Origin: Perkinsus marinus ATCC 50983 | Lineage: Eukaryota; Perkinsozoa; Perkinsida; Perkinsidae | Length of the DNA stretch: 64,000 nt | Reading direction: 5' to 3' | NCBI RefSeq assembly: GCF_000006405.1 | Contig: NW_003208915.1 | Span: 22,399-86,398, forward strand | Part shown: in pieces, positions 1-12,119 of the stretch | Layout: every line of letters begins with the position of its first letter | Numbering within the stretch: the stretch's first letter is position 1 | Made by a program: the position numbers and the translations under genes | Notes under the pieces: model-generated | Databases searched by the model: none | The model's input: only the letters and a program-made list of their open reading frames with translations | What the model was told of the DNA's origin: nothing

Positions 1-1307
1 TCAGGTCGCCATGCATTATTCGGACAGTAATGTCGACGACAGTTAGATAGAGGCACTAAGACCAAAGACGGTCAGTAACCTGGCCAATATTGGAGTGCAG
101 ATACTACATAGAGCGCTCGGTTCTCTTGATATCTTCCCTGCTGACATGTCAGAGATAGTCTACTCATACGTGACAACTAATGCGCAGCCTCGAAAAATGA
201 ACTACCTGATATATGAGTGGTGAAGGCATCAGTCTGCAGAAGAGAGCAACTACTTTTATGCTCCAAGGCCCTCCAGGCATCCATACGCCTCTTCTAAAGC
301 CGAGGATAGGCACTGTTGAGTTGCAGACGACTCTCCTGCAGCTCGACGGTGCTCTACTGAGGAGAGTTAGACTTGAACGAAGAACTATACAGCTTTGCAT
401 ACTGTGTCCGTACTTCGGCACAGGTGGCAGCCGCCTACATTTCGTGTATATCGAAAGTATTCACGATAACATCAGCTTCAGGCTTCATGATCTTCCTCAG
501 GCTTACCATGATGGTATATTTAAACCTTCAATGTTCTTCGAGTCTACCTTCTGTTGTGCCTGGGGAGCCTTCTTGCTTTACGGTGACCAGCCGTGCCCAA
601 CACAGGCTCAACATCTCAATACGTGGCGAATTTCAGTAGTGTATACGAAGCGTCTTACATAGTGAGCAACAACCCATTTGGGTGACCCAAATCCTCCAAT
701 ATTACCGGCCAACCGTGCAGCTCAGCGCTGGAGCTGTTCAGGTTAATCAAAAAATCCGAGGCAGTGAGGACCCTACTTGATTTGGTAGCAGCCTCATGCC
801 CTGCGTCCTCTGTTGATAACGCTGAACCCGCCTAGAATGCTGAAGAGACAGAACAAAAGAACGAGTCCTTAAGTTATAGCCCATTGTTCACAACAGTCGA
901 TTTGCCGTTAAGGAAATTCAAGATTTTGCAAGTTGTGCAAGTGACGCGTCCTGTGTTCTACTTGACACACGTTTGTATTGGAAGGGTTTGTATTATAATA
1001 CTATGAAGACTGTCGCGTCAGAGGGCTCTCAAGTGAACCACAAGACATCGTTGTCATCAGAGCAACCCTATAGGCGGCGCTCGGGAGAACAGAGCAACCC
1101 TAGAAGAGGTAACTAAGAGTAATAGCGCAGATCCATACCACACCTTGAGCAGATCCTGGTGCCTCCTCGAGTACTATCAGTCCTTATGATAATATAATTA
1201 GGGAATCGAGACTCAGGGACCGGACCCAATTAGCGTAGGTCCAGGCGTTGTCGTTGTCCCGTTGTTTTCAGTGCCTTACAGGTATCAGTCTGATTCGCCT
1301 CCTTTCG

Positions 1308-4300
1308 CTGACACCAGCAAGCCCCCCTATAACATCGCCTCTTGCGGTCTTCTCACTCGAAGCCTCGCAGTCAGTATTGGATTTGTGGTGGCTTTCTTCG
1401 TGGCAGCATGTTGGAAGTAAGGTTTTTCATACCACTCCTTGAGAACATCATGGCTGGACAGGTCCCTGGGAGTCACCTGGATCTACGACTCATCATTGAG
1501 TTACTCCCCCGTCATCTCTTGTCCCAACGTGGCCCACTACTCGACCTACGCGTACCGCTCCCCAGTGAAGTGAATCGTTTTTCAATGGTATCACTGTCAG
1601 ATCCGATGCTCCAGCGTGCCGTGTTACCGTCAAGAACTACTCCCTATATGAATGGACGTTCTTCGACAAGTATGGTGACGGCCTCAAGGCTGGTGACACG
1701 CAGTGTCAAGTTCCCTATATCGATCAAGATGCTTGGGCCAAGGCCGAGCAAGATGGTACTCCTATTAACAACAAGATCCCTATTGTATGCGACTGGGACA
1801 TGTCCTGTGCCGATGCGGTTCAGGAGCAACCCAACGGTCAGTGTGCAGTGGTAATATCGTCTCCTATTACTGGTATGACCTATTTCACGCACCCCTGTTC
1901 TGAGCTTGATTCGGAGTCTTTCTGTGATGCCAAATTCCAACTACAACCCGCTGATATGGTGGCAATCCGCGGCGTGTTTCTTGGTATGGCATTCCTCGTC
2001 GTATTGACTTGGGTCGTGGTCACCCCCCTAGGGCTAGGGGCCGCTGGTTTCGCCTCGAGATGGTGGAGAGAAGGACGACTACGAATGGGTGAAAGTCTCG
2101 TTCAGGAACGTAGGGCTTATAGGGAGCAGATCATTGACCCTATATGGGATAACTTCCACAACAACGCTCCGCCGTTACCGACTGATTCAGCCACGGATTT
2201 CGGCCCGCCTATGAACGGCGGTATGAGCGCGAGGAGTTCCCTTCACAGTCAAGGGTCGGTGACCAGCACTATGTACGGTCAAAAGGGGGTACTGCTAAGT
2301 ACACCCAGAAGTGAGGCTCAGAAGGCACTGGAGAAATCGTATGGTTATTTGCCAAGAAACGATGTACAGCCTGTGACGACTATGGATGATATTACTGTGA
2401 GTGCTGCTAGTGATGCACGACACTATAGGCAATTCTTATTTCCGAGGTTGGCGTTCAACTCTGGTATGTGGGCCAGGAAGCTCCGCAAATACCAGGCTTT
2501 GAAGGAAGAACGCATTGCTGGTCAGAGGGAGGCTCATGCGAAGTCTCTGCGAACTATGGGCGTTTGTTTTGTTATATTCTGTTTCTGCGTTCTCATCATT
2601 TACGCGGCGCTTTGGATACTCCCACAGAACCTCACTGGTGAGTTTGCAATGGCATTGGATGTTTTCAAGGGAGATGCCCCAGTGGGCAAGTTGAGTAGTT
2701 TCTTCTTCCTGCTGGCCTTTGGGGATGTACTCTACGAATGGATTATTCTGGTCACCACTTCCATCACTGGTTTGTGTCGGGCTGTCCCTGGTGTTGGCAA
2801 TACACCTCCGCTGCCTCGATGGGCCCGGCATGGGTCCAACAAGACCGCCTCAAGGAGTTCATCGGGTTACTTTGATGACGAAGATGAGCTCGAGTGTGCA
2901 GAGAGCGGCTATGTGCCGGGCAGTTCTACGTGTATACTGCTGATGGTCCATCGAGCTTGTTTCACGGCTAAGTCGCGGAAAATGTTCTTGGCCACTTTAA
3001 AGAGAGCGGTCTCGGTCGCGGTCAATGAAGATGATGTTTTCGTGGTTGATTATGGCCACGAGTTATGTCCTCAGGATGATACTGAAATGGTCACTAAAGA
3101 GGCCTTTGCCGATGTCCACTATTTGTACGTACCGGAGGACTCGGAGGCACTTGCAGGTTACTGGGCTAGTAAGTATTGGATCCCCTTCCTATTCTCGAGA
3201 GAGAGATGTGGTGATTATATTTATGCCCTACTACTGCGCTCTGGCGAAATGCTTCATAAAAGCTTTCGTGTGCCGGAAAGGGAGTTGTTGAATAACCCCT
3301 ATGTGAAGGGCTTGGCCTTGGGAGATCGGCCGAACTCGATGGGTGTTGAAGGCTTCTATTACGACATGATAGATGCCAGCTGGTCGAGGGCCGAGACGTT
3401 GGTGTCGGGCTCGCTCACCCGCCCTAGTGGGCCTGTCATTTGGGAAAGGAACACTCTGGAATTGGTCCTGGGCACGGCGAAAAACAAGATCGATCCCACG
3501 ACACTGGGCGTTACGTTATTGGAACAACGAGACAAGTCGAAGGTGAAGGACTGGCCGACTCTGCCGCATGCTAGTATCAATTGCCGCGGACATGAATACA
3601 CTCGTACTGTTATGGAGGGCGGTCTACCGCGACGAGTACTCTGTCTTCTGAGAGAGTTCTTCCTCCCTAGTGGTTGGTGCAGTTTCACGTCGTTGATGCT
3701 GAAGCCTTTCTATTTGGGTCAACTCCTTTTCATTCTGTTTGACATCCTACGTCCCTTTATACTCGGTGGAATGGTCGTATATGATCCTCTGGGTTTCCTC
3801 GTCACACTCTGTGCTGTGGCGGCTCTACTATACGTCCATGCGGGAATTCATCTGATGGTCAGTTTTGGTAGTTGTACCTGTACCAGGTAATAGAATACAA
3901 CTTGAAATTTTTTTGGAGATTTTTTACTTTCAGGAGTGGCGAAACTCAAGGACGAGCCTGGGCCTCTTTCTGTGGTACGCTGATGTCGTTTTTGCTGTAT
4001 CCTCTCACTAAGCTGATGCACGATATCATTTTCCGACCGTGCTCGTTGATTTATACGGTAATGGAATATACGAGGTATAAATATAGGAGCACTATGACCA
4101 TAGGTAGGAGATGGGGAAATTACGGTATGTGATGATGTATTAATTAGTTACTCGCGAGGATGTGTGTCGAGATCTTCCTCCTATCCCCCCTCACACAGAG
4201 GTTGATTGGTATACAGTTTGGTGGGCTGCTCTGGATGATACTATCAACACCAGGAAGGAAGTTGAGGTTGACGAATCGAAGCAGTAGTAACTTTATTATC

Positions 4301-5024
4301 CCCCCGAGAACAAGTTCCTCCACGTGTACAATAGTATCGCCGTTTGTGCGCTGCTGGTGAGTGTTCATGTTGGGTCATCGATTGCCGAGCTGTCCTTGTT
4401 GTTGTCCTTATGTGTTTCTATATCCCTTCCCTGTGTGGAATGGGGTTGTTCCCTCTTTGAGACGCTTTACGTTATTACAATAGTCTTGATCACAGCAGCA
4501 GCAGTGGAGGACACCATAGGCGTACTAGTGGAACAACTTCACCGTAACAGTTTCATATTACCATACAGTTCCTTTTCCTTCCCCGTGGCGAGAGACTGTG
4601 GCCACTGTGATTCACTTGACGAACTTTGGGTGCTTTTGTTGAAGTGGTTATATTTCCAATGGGATCGTAGTTCTTGTTGGCGGTTGTTTACTTTGTGTAT
4701 TTTCTTATGGGAACACAGCAACCTGTCAACACTGTCGATATCCCTTACCACCGAGGTCTGTCGGAGAAGTCCAGCGACTCCTTCATGACGCGAATGCGCA
4801 GGGCCTTCAAAAAGGCATTTTCGAATGGGCCTGAGAGCCCAACGCCTCGACCAGAGCAGCCGGCTCACCTCGAGAGTGACATTAACGGCAATCTCACCTG
4901 CTACCGTCTACCGTATGCGCAACGTTCGTTAATGGCTGGTCGGCAGGAAGAAGAAGGGGACAGCATGGGCTCTAACTCCACCGATGCTCCTGAGGATCGT
5001 ACAGTGGCTTCAATGGTAGTATGA
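1308..5024 (+). CDS. Large multipass membrane protein, glycosyltransferase-2-like (spliced, model approximate)
   Basis: The best-supported exon runs to 3872 and is open in one frame from about 1600. Upstream, 1330-1417 encodes a hydrophobic segment (SIGFVVAFFVAAC) that runs into a GT donor. The long exon encodes a Cys-containing, probably lumenal stretch, a membrane helix near 1960-2040, a charged linker, two helices at 2560-2770, a soluble domain (about 2930-3650) and two more helices (3700-3860). Further exons near 3930-4070, 4165-4290 and 4320-4530 add hydrophobic segments, and a basic then acidic tail ends at 5024. The order soluble domain then C-terminal helix cluster resembles processive GT2 enzymes such as chitin or cellulose synthases, but I could not find a clear DxD or QxxRW motif, so the enzyme class is a guess. 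Exon joins between 1420 and 1600 and between 3860 and 4700 are unresolved. Confidence 0.45.
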
Positions 5025-6746
5025 GGGATGCGAACTCACTGTTGTGAAGTATCGTGTTATTAGGCATTACATCGGACAGTTCCCGAGTCCGATAGTCGGT
5101 GTAGTAGCCATAAACCACCAGTTTGGACGTCCTCCCGACCGCCACCCGCTCCTCTAAAAAGTCAGCAATGCTCTATCTCACATAATAAAAATCCTTCCTA
5201 TGCTGCCCGTTCCAATACAAGGGCAGTTTTCTCCGACGATTCTCGGAACCCGTTCGTGGACGACGACTGGTGTCCTCGTGGGTTGGAGGGCTTGCCTGGC
5301 AATGGCGCATTGATTCCCAAGGGAGGAGGAGGAGGAGGTAAGCTTTTTTGTTGTGTTCACACGTGAGGGCTCTTCCTTAGAATTTCGATCTGCCCGGAAG
5401 CCAGCGTCTTTGAACGCCGGCGATGTTGTTGCACGCATGCGCATGCTTGGCGAGAAGTGTAAGAATGATTCTGGTCAGCACAAGTTGAGTCGAGACCCCG
5501 TGAGTGGGAAGAAGTTGTTAGTTTTACGGTAGACAGCCGCCGCCGTTAACGGCCCCTTTGCATCACATTTTTGTATAATATTAATGATCCCGACAAGCTG
5601 GAGCTCTCGCCATCGTCGTTGTCGTTGCAGGATGGGCGGAGTTTCTTACTTGATGGGATTTAAGTCTTATATAACGTCAGCACTCTTGCCATACTCGACA
5701 GTTTTCTCCCTTTCCTTCTGTTGTTGTTAACAAGTATTGGTTGGGCTGGGATCATGAATTGGACGCTGCCAGATTCTCACCATTGCCTAGCAGCCAGACA
5801 ATGGCGAGAGATCGAGCAAACGAATGTAGTTGCGTTGCAGTTCCATGCCGAATAATCATAAAAACCCCGGTGTATGTGAGCGACCAAAATCCCAAGAATA
5901 TGCTAAGAATATGTGGAGGTCTCCAAGTGCGTAGAGTGCGTAAATCAGAGTAGCAGTAGAATGGGAGTCTGAAACCTCGGCAGGTTAGTGATAGTGTTAC
6001 TAAAGCTATCATAATGAAATATCAGGGTGAAACTCGACGTCGTTGATGAATTATGAGCTGCACACCATGTATGCTAAGAATATGTGGAGGGGTGTATGTC
6101 AGCGACTTGGAGCGCGTTGAGGTGTCTGCTTGTGTTCGTGATTAAGTTCAGTGGGAACCTCCAGTATTATGGAAAGGTCTACCACCCTTCTGCCGAATAG
6201 TAATCTATGAGTGACCTATAGCGATCAACTTCACGTGCGTTCGAGAAATCGTCTGCATTTTTATCAATCACGAATAAGAAAACCTGAATTTAGCACTAAG
6301 TGTGCCACTCGTAATCAAACGAAATAAGGGGATAGCATTTCAGAAAAGGAGATCTACCCTAAATTCCTCAACACATCGGAGGAAGAGCTCACTATCGTCT
6401 CAGCTGTACGGTCAACTTCTACAGGAACGAAATCCGACGTCACATGCCTTGCGCATCGATGTTGAGAGGAGAACTGTAAATGAACATCCACTGAGTTTCC
6501 TAGTCAGTGTTGAGATATATGTTCGCTTTCCTTAGCCGAGTCCAACCTATCTATAGAATTTACACACAAATTCGGGTAGAATTCACAGATAGCTAATGAG
6601 AATTTCCCAAAATTTCCTTAGAATCTTCATAGTGTCACCAACACATGTGATTAACTATGTGCACATTTTCCCACACTCTTGATGGTGGGAGAAACAACTT
6701 ACTTTATGAATGGTAAAGCGTTGACGTCGCTATGACCGATTTTATT
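5025..6746. other. Stretch without a recognisable gene
   Basis: Only short ORFs with no recognisable domain. It holds a small duplication: the phrase 'gctaagaatatgtggagg' occurs near 5905 and again near 6073. The 3' part carries one copy of a dispersed repeat listed separately. Confidence 0.5.
6515..6690 (+). repeat. Dispersed repeat family R1, copy 1
   Basis: It shares an ordered set of words with 42895-43065 and 45905-46015: 'atatgttcgct', then 'tttccccaaaattt'-like text, then 'attgtcaccaacacatgtg' and 'tatgtgcatattct' (this copy reads 'tatgtgcacattttc'). The copies are diverged, no coding capacity is seen, and clear end repeats were not found. Confidence 0.55.
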
Positions 6747-6880
6747 GGAGTTTCACGACCCGTTTTACGTGAAGTGGCGTCGTAAAACTCGGTGAAAAAC
6801 GCGATATTCGCGGATTCCTGTAGTAGTCGTGAAATTTGTTTTTCACTAGTTATTTCTTATCACTAGGGTGGTGAAACTCC
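6747..6880 (-). mobile_element. Short terminal-inverted-repeat element (MITE-like), copy 1
   Basis: Bounded by GGAGTTTCAC and GTGAAACTCC, with ATT directly flanking both ends. Inside, in the opposite orientation to most copies, are the family landmarks: GTTTTACGT with its partner ACGTAAAAC sense, the palindrome GCGATATTCGC and CACTAG motifs. No coding capacity. It lies in gene-poor DNA. Confidence 0.8.
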
Positions 6881-7270
6881 ATTGTTGTTCGAACTGATTC
6901 TGATGCGATTGATGGTGTGCTTAAACCCGGAGGTGAGCATGAGTGCTGTAGGATTTTGGATTAGCTTCTCATATAGCTGAGCTGATAATGCGGCTACCGT
7001 ACGTTACCTTACGAGTAACGTCAAGTCTAAGCACGGCCAATTACTCTATTGTTGTGAAGATGAAACTTAGAGAGTTCACTTTACTGTTCCTTCTTAGAGG
7101 AAAGTCGTGGTAGACTAAGCACTCAACAAGTGCCGAAGTGATGAAAGCCGTAAAGCTTCTTATAAAGACTGAGCTATGTTCGTACGCAAACTCAATGAGC
7201 GGAGCGAAGTGATTTTCTTTCCATGAAATGGAACATTAACGCGATGATATAGAAATGAAAAATAAAGCTT

Positions 7271-7750
7271 TTCAACTTTACTCGCTCGCTGGTTTACCCG
7301 GAACACTCTACCATACTATTGTCGAATGTCTGTTGTCCAATAACATCCATTCATTTAGTTAGTTGGGAGTAGTGGGTAGTGGGGCGAAAGCATGATACGT
7401 TGCTACAGAACTAGTGAGATCCGAAAGTCTCAACCTCGAAGTTCTGTCAAAAATTCTCCGAAACTTGCAACGCTGGATGCTTCGCTCCGCATAAGTAGCA
7501 GCGAGATTATGGGATACTCTCATCTGCCACAGAGAGTCAATTCGGTGCTCTCTGGGCCAGAGCCTCTGGCCTATGACCCTCGCTTGACTACTCATGCCTC
7601 CCAAACCAACTTAAACCGGATGCGGGCGGGTGGGTTCAGGAAAGTCCCCATTAACTAAATGGTAACTGGATATTAATCGATCCAACACCCTCCAACCACA
7701 TCACAAACCATTCGCTCGTTTGTTGACCTAGCCCAATAAATTGACCTTCA
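7271..7750. repeat. 480-bp satellite unit, copy 1
   Basis: The text beginning 'ttcaactttactcgctcgct' recurs exactly 480 bp later at 7751. A 332-bp core (7271-7602) is followed by a 148-bp linker. ORFs of 81-88 codons on both strands recur identically in each copy, but there is no sign of selection and they match no family I know. The core contains an odd-centred palindrome (7555-7571, 8-bp arms). Function unknown. Confidence 0.85.
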
Positions 7751-8082
7751 TTCAACTTTACTCGCTCGCTGGTTTACCCGGAACACTCTACCATACTATT
7801 GTCGAATGTCTGTTGTCCAATAACATCCATTCATTTAGTTAGTTGGGAGTAGTGGGTAGTGGGGCGAAAGCATGATACGTTGCTACAGAACTAGTGAGAT
7901 CCGAAAGTCTCAACCTCGAAGTTCTGTCAAAAATTCTCCGAAACTTGCAACGCTGGATGCTTCGCTCCGCATAAGTAGCAGCGAGATTATGGGATACTCT
8001 CATCTGCCACAGAGAGTCAATTCGGTGCTCTCTGGGCCAGAGCCTCTGGCCTATGACCCTCGCTTGACTACTCATGCCTCCC
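7751..8082. repeat. 480-bp satellite unit, copy 2 (core only)
   Basis: The core is apparently identical to 7271-7602. After 'catgcctccc' the sequence departs from copy 1, so the linker is missing and the array ends here. Confidence 0.85.
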
Positions 8083-9387
8083 CATACACTACCCACTACG
8101 ATCAACAACTAAATTTGACTGCCACATAACTGTCTGTGTTTCTTGCACCCTTTACTCATTTCCTCACACTTTCTTGGTCAACCGTCGATTTTGGGATGAA
8201 TCCCCCCGAGTGTCCGACGGAGACTGTCCCGAGACTCGTTCGTTACCACTCGACCGATGGGACTTATCGTGTTTGTAAACTGAAGTTATGGTGAAGAGAG
8301 TGAGGTTTTGATCCGGTCCCTATCGACCCTGGGGCAGTGGCCACCCGAATCGAGGCTCAGTCAATTCGTTGTCCATACCCGGACTATTGTGCGGTGGGCA
8401 TCTGACGTACTAATGCTCGGTCCCTGTTAGCTTTGCTCCACGGTGAAGCCTTCAGTGAAGGCCCTTCATCAATGGGCTACCACCTCGAATCAGACTGAAA
8501 ATTCGGATCACAAAAAATACTTAGATCATCTTAGTCGGGACCATCGAACCTCAGTAATGCCCGGATGCCTGCTGAGTCTAACCAATTATCGAGGTCTCAC
8601 AAGCCTCATAATATAGCATATTGCGCCTCCTCAACTGCTCATTGGTAGACCCACCAATGGGTTCCGCGCGCACTCACTGTCCCCGATGATGATCCCCAGA
8701 ACGAATAATCAGATCGATACTCCATATTACGCGATACATGTCCGCTTCCAAAATTGGAGTCACCACTCACATAAACTAACCTTTGACGCTATCGTTCACC
8801 CTCAGTCCGCTTGATAGCAGTTGAGTGAGATCCGCTAGGCTTATTTTCACGAAATGCATTTCACATCAAGGCTACCGAAAGCGAGAAGACCCAGATGTCT
8901 TCACTGCTAGAATCTCTACATTTAGCCAATGCGACCTCCGGTTAAAACTGATAGTCATAGGCCATATAGAACACCTTAGCCTCATGTTAACACACGTAAG
9001 TACGTAAGTTAGTCAGTATGAATGTTCGCTCTCTCTAGGCTAGCCAGATTCTTGGTTAGTTTTCTACAAAAGCAACCTCGTCCTCAATTAATCTACATTG
9101 TAGACTGCACAATCATTGCTCTGAGGTCGCGCGTCGAGGCGTCCGCCCACACAAGACACTTAGCGGTCTTGTGTCTCCCTTTATCGACCGCGCTGACGAG
9201 ACCTTCGAACTTGAAGTCAATCACCTTTAACAATCTACTCCGATAGGTGCGAAAGCTCTCCCTCAATACTATAAACCAGCCGTACTAGACCAGCACTCAT
9301 CATAGCTCTCATGCAGATCCCATCAGTGCTACTACCTACATGATAATCCATAACGCACGGTGTAGAGAAGAATATCCTTTGCTATAT
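8083..9387. other. Stretch without a recognisable gene
   Basis: Short ORFs only, with no recognisable domain, no repeat shared with the rest of the window that I could see, and no RNA gene. Confidence 0.5.
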
Positions 9388-11252
9388 ATACGCACTGCAG
9401 CAGTGCGTATGGCATACACCGTATGCTCCTCAGACCCATACAAAGCTCCCTATGAATGAACTCAGCTCATTGAGCTGGCGTAATGCGCTCCTCGACGAAT
9501 CTTCGCTCCAACTCCGAATCGGTACCATCCTTTTCTACTCCAAACTGGGAAGGGAAATATAATATTTCAAGTATCTTCTTTTGTGCTCCACAGTCCAATC
9601 CGAAATGGACTTCGGTGCCGATCATTGGGCTCCCATAGCTTAGGATCACGTTGGTCTCGCTCTCTGGCACCTCGTAGCTCATTTAATTCTGTCAGTCATC
9701 CTTGAAACTTTCGAATCATCCCCATAATTATCTTTCAATTCCGATGATTCTAGATCTGTTACAGATCTGTTACCGATCATCTGTATAGTCTGTTGAACAG
9801 ACTCTCTTCCCGACTATCATCGGTATTTAATACTCAACAGGATACCCTCGTGGTGGGGTGCACATCAGATGCCATCTGAGTCAGATGATCTGACAGATGG
9901 TGGTACTACCACCATGGTAGATGCACTATACCGAATGGACACTCTCCACTGGTTACCCTCAGAACTTTTTTTGCCAGTTGGTGATATACAATTAATACCC
10001 GTCGTACCCGTGTGCTAAGTTCACTGTACTTCAAGATTACTGAAGTACAACACGGTCCATTATCTCGAATCGAAAGAGGAGGCATCCCTCGGATCATGGC
10101 TGCCCCTCCAAAAAAAAACTCCTCGAGATCCACCGAAAAAATCCTAGTAAAACTTCCACGAGCGGTTGCTTTCGCCACGTGTTAACTATGAGGTTTTCAC
10201 GGGTTTTGATGTACCATATGTCAACCTCGAAGCATCATCAAACTGAGCTCAAGTTTCCGAATCCGGAGTTCCGATAGCTCATTCTCCCACTGCAGGCATG
10301 TCAGCTTCTAGAGACGATCTAGAATGGCTGTTTACACCCTAGATTGCTCGGAGTTCAAGACTGATTCCCATGCAACGAAAAATAACTGGCTGCCTTTCCC
10401 GGTCTTAACGCTGCTCAGCACGTATTTCCCTGCCGCGCAGTGACCTCTCGAAGGGGTCTCCTCCGCTGGACACAAAAATCTGTGACGCTTCCTATACAAG
10501 TTGTATAATACAACCGCTATGTGGACTGAGTCTACAAACCTCAACTGGACCCTCACATTGTAGAATCAAATTCATCGAATCACAAATGACGATAGATCTA
10601 CGCAATAAAGTTTCATACAAATCGCATCATTATTCCAGAAAGGTACGCTTTGATGGAAAAAGGACACAAGGTCCTCGCTTGAGCAGGAAATCATCCAGGA
10701 ACCTATAGTGTTCCGGTGGAGAATTCGCTTTGTATTCGTCACATAACTAGAAATTTCTAGTAGAAATACATTCTTCAATCAGTTTCCTATGTTAATGTCA
10801 CCACATTAGGAACATTCCCCCATCACTATCAAACTCCGGGCAACATTATTTCTCATAGCTGGATATGTTTCTGCGCTCGAGGCGCCAATTTTCGTCCTCC
10901 CATAGTTCTGTTAGTCCAAAGCTCTGCCCATAATAACCTCTCAAAGGATCCGTTTCCTTTCCTCAGCTCTTCCAACAGCAGTTTCCCTTGGCCTTCGGTT
11001 CCAAACAATACGAGTTTGACGATAGCATCACACAACACCGCATAACTGTATTACAAATCTATCGCTCTCTCAGTAATAGATGTCTCCTACGTTAGACCGC
11101 CAACGCCTCGTCATCTATCATCGTAAATGATAGCAACGTCTTAAGTAACCCAGATCACTTACTTCTCAAAAATTTTTACTCTTAATTTCTACCACGCGAT
11201 CTACCACGCGATATGACGGTCTTTTTTCCAAACGCACTCAAATAATTTGAGT
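9388..11252. repeat. Island of short odd-centred perfect palindromes
   Basis: Many perfect inverted repeats whose arms are separated by one base: 9388-9410 (11-bp arms), 9463-9477 (7), 9752-9768 (8), 9787-9803 (8), 9866-9878 (6), 9881-9893 (6), 9897-9915 (9), 10500-10514 (7) and 11236-11252 (8). Others have other spacings: 10025-10049 (9-bp arms, 7-nt loop), 10306-10324 (7, 5-nt loop) and 10747-10760 (an even palindrome). No convincing gene lies in this stretch. Confidence 0.75.
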
Positions 11253-11788
11253 CAAATTGGGCTTCTGTTCATAGTACCCTCCGAGAAACCTTTACCCTTT
11301 CCGAACCCTTCATCTTTGCTCCCAATTCCGGGCAAGCCTTTTCCTTTCCCATCGAGACAATTCTTGTGGTGATGGGGTTTGAACTCACACTCTCTCCTAA
11401 CTAGGACCTGGCAGTCCTCATAATAATACGGACAGAATCCCTTGGTGCCCGATTCGTGTCCCCGCTTCCACGATAGAGAGCTCAAACTACTCCCCGCGAT
11501 GACTCTGGCGTAGGCCTCAGAGTCTTGAATTTCACTGAGGCAAATGACGATGGCTCTGTTATATGCCACTTTCCGCTCTCTCGCGACAGAGCGCGCTCGA
11601 TCAACCAGGTTTTTCCTTAGCTCTATGTCGAATGATACAAAGGCACGGTCGTTAGTGACATTAGCTAGCTTGCTTAGCAAGCCTTGTAGCCGGCTCACGT
11701 AATTGAATCCTGCTAGTAAGGCTTCTGAGTCTACTGTGGTGGCTAACGCACATAACCAGGGTATCAACGCGCTCGGTAACTCCACCAC
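11252..11788 (-). CDS. Gag-like protein fragment (probable retroelement relic)
   Basis: An open frame of 178 codons. The N-terminal two thirds is mostly helical-looking, with a leucine-rich stretch and basic segments. The C-terminal third has a Cys/His cluster (CPYYYEDC, then ECEFKPHHHKNC) followed by a Gly/Lys-rich tail (GKGKGLPG, GFGKGKGFS). A helical body followed by a Cys/His motif and basic tail is typical of retroelement Gag proteins, but I cannot place it in a family and no RT or integrase lies nearby. It could instead be an unrelated single-exon gene. Confidence 0.4.
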   Translation of the reverse strand: MVELPSALIPWLCALATTVDSEALLAGFNYVSRLQGLLSKLANVTNDRAFVSFDIELRKNLVDRARSVARERKVAYNRAIVICLSEIQDSEAYARVIAGSSLSSLSWKRGHESGTKGFCPYYYEDCQVLVRRECEFKPHHHKNCLDGKGKGLPGIGSKDEGFGKGKGFSEGTMNRSPI

Positions 11789-12119
11789 ATTGTGAGGCGT
11801 TTCAATTCACGATAAGTTGGAGGGTGCTACACCATGGCTCTAATACGCTGTTCTCCAATCCTCATTCTTTCTGGAGGCTCACCTCCTAGGCGCTCATAAG
11901 CCATTCCATGAAATTCTGTCAGGAGCAGCAGCTGCCCCGCAGCTCATAAGCCATACTCAGGATAATGATGATGTGTTACATCCCACCTCCTATACCGGTG
12001 ACTCACATTTCCATTCAGCAACGAATAGACAAGGCGAGTTCTTACGATGTGGATAACCGCCAACCAAATACGAGCGGAATATAAACCAACTCCACTACTC
12101 AACGAGATATAAACTTTTT

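Noticed and set aside
1-660. ORF at 213-662 as a gene
   Set aside because: Overlapped by comparable ORFs in other frames, with no domain and no splice-supported continuation.
2436-2831. Antisense ORFs over the membrane-protein exon and similar shadows over Gag-Pol, transporters and eIF5B
   Set aside because: The sense frame shows membrane or catalytic motifs; the antisense frames do not.
7359-8129. Identical 81-89 codon ORFs in each satellite copy as a small gene family
   Set aside because: They overlap on both strands, match no family, and are identical only because the whole repeat, coding or not, is identical.
9388-11252. CRISPR array
   Set aside because: The palindromes differ in sequence and have no constant repeat-spacer pattern; the DNA is eukaryotic.
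11376-11450. tRNA-like stretch on the minus strand ('gagttcaaacccc') inside the Gag-like ORF
   Set aside because: Box A is absent and the anticodon arm does not fold with a 7-nt loop; the Cys/His codons explain the sequence better.
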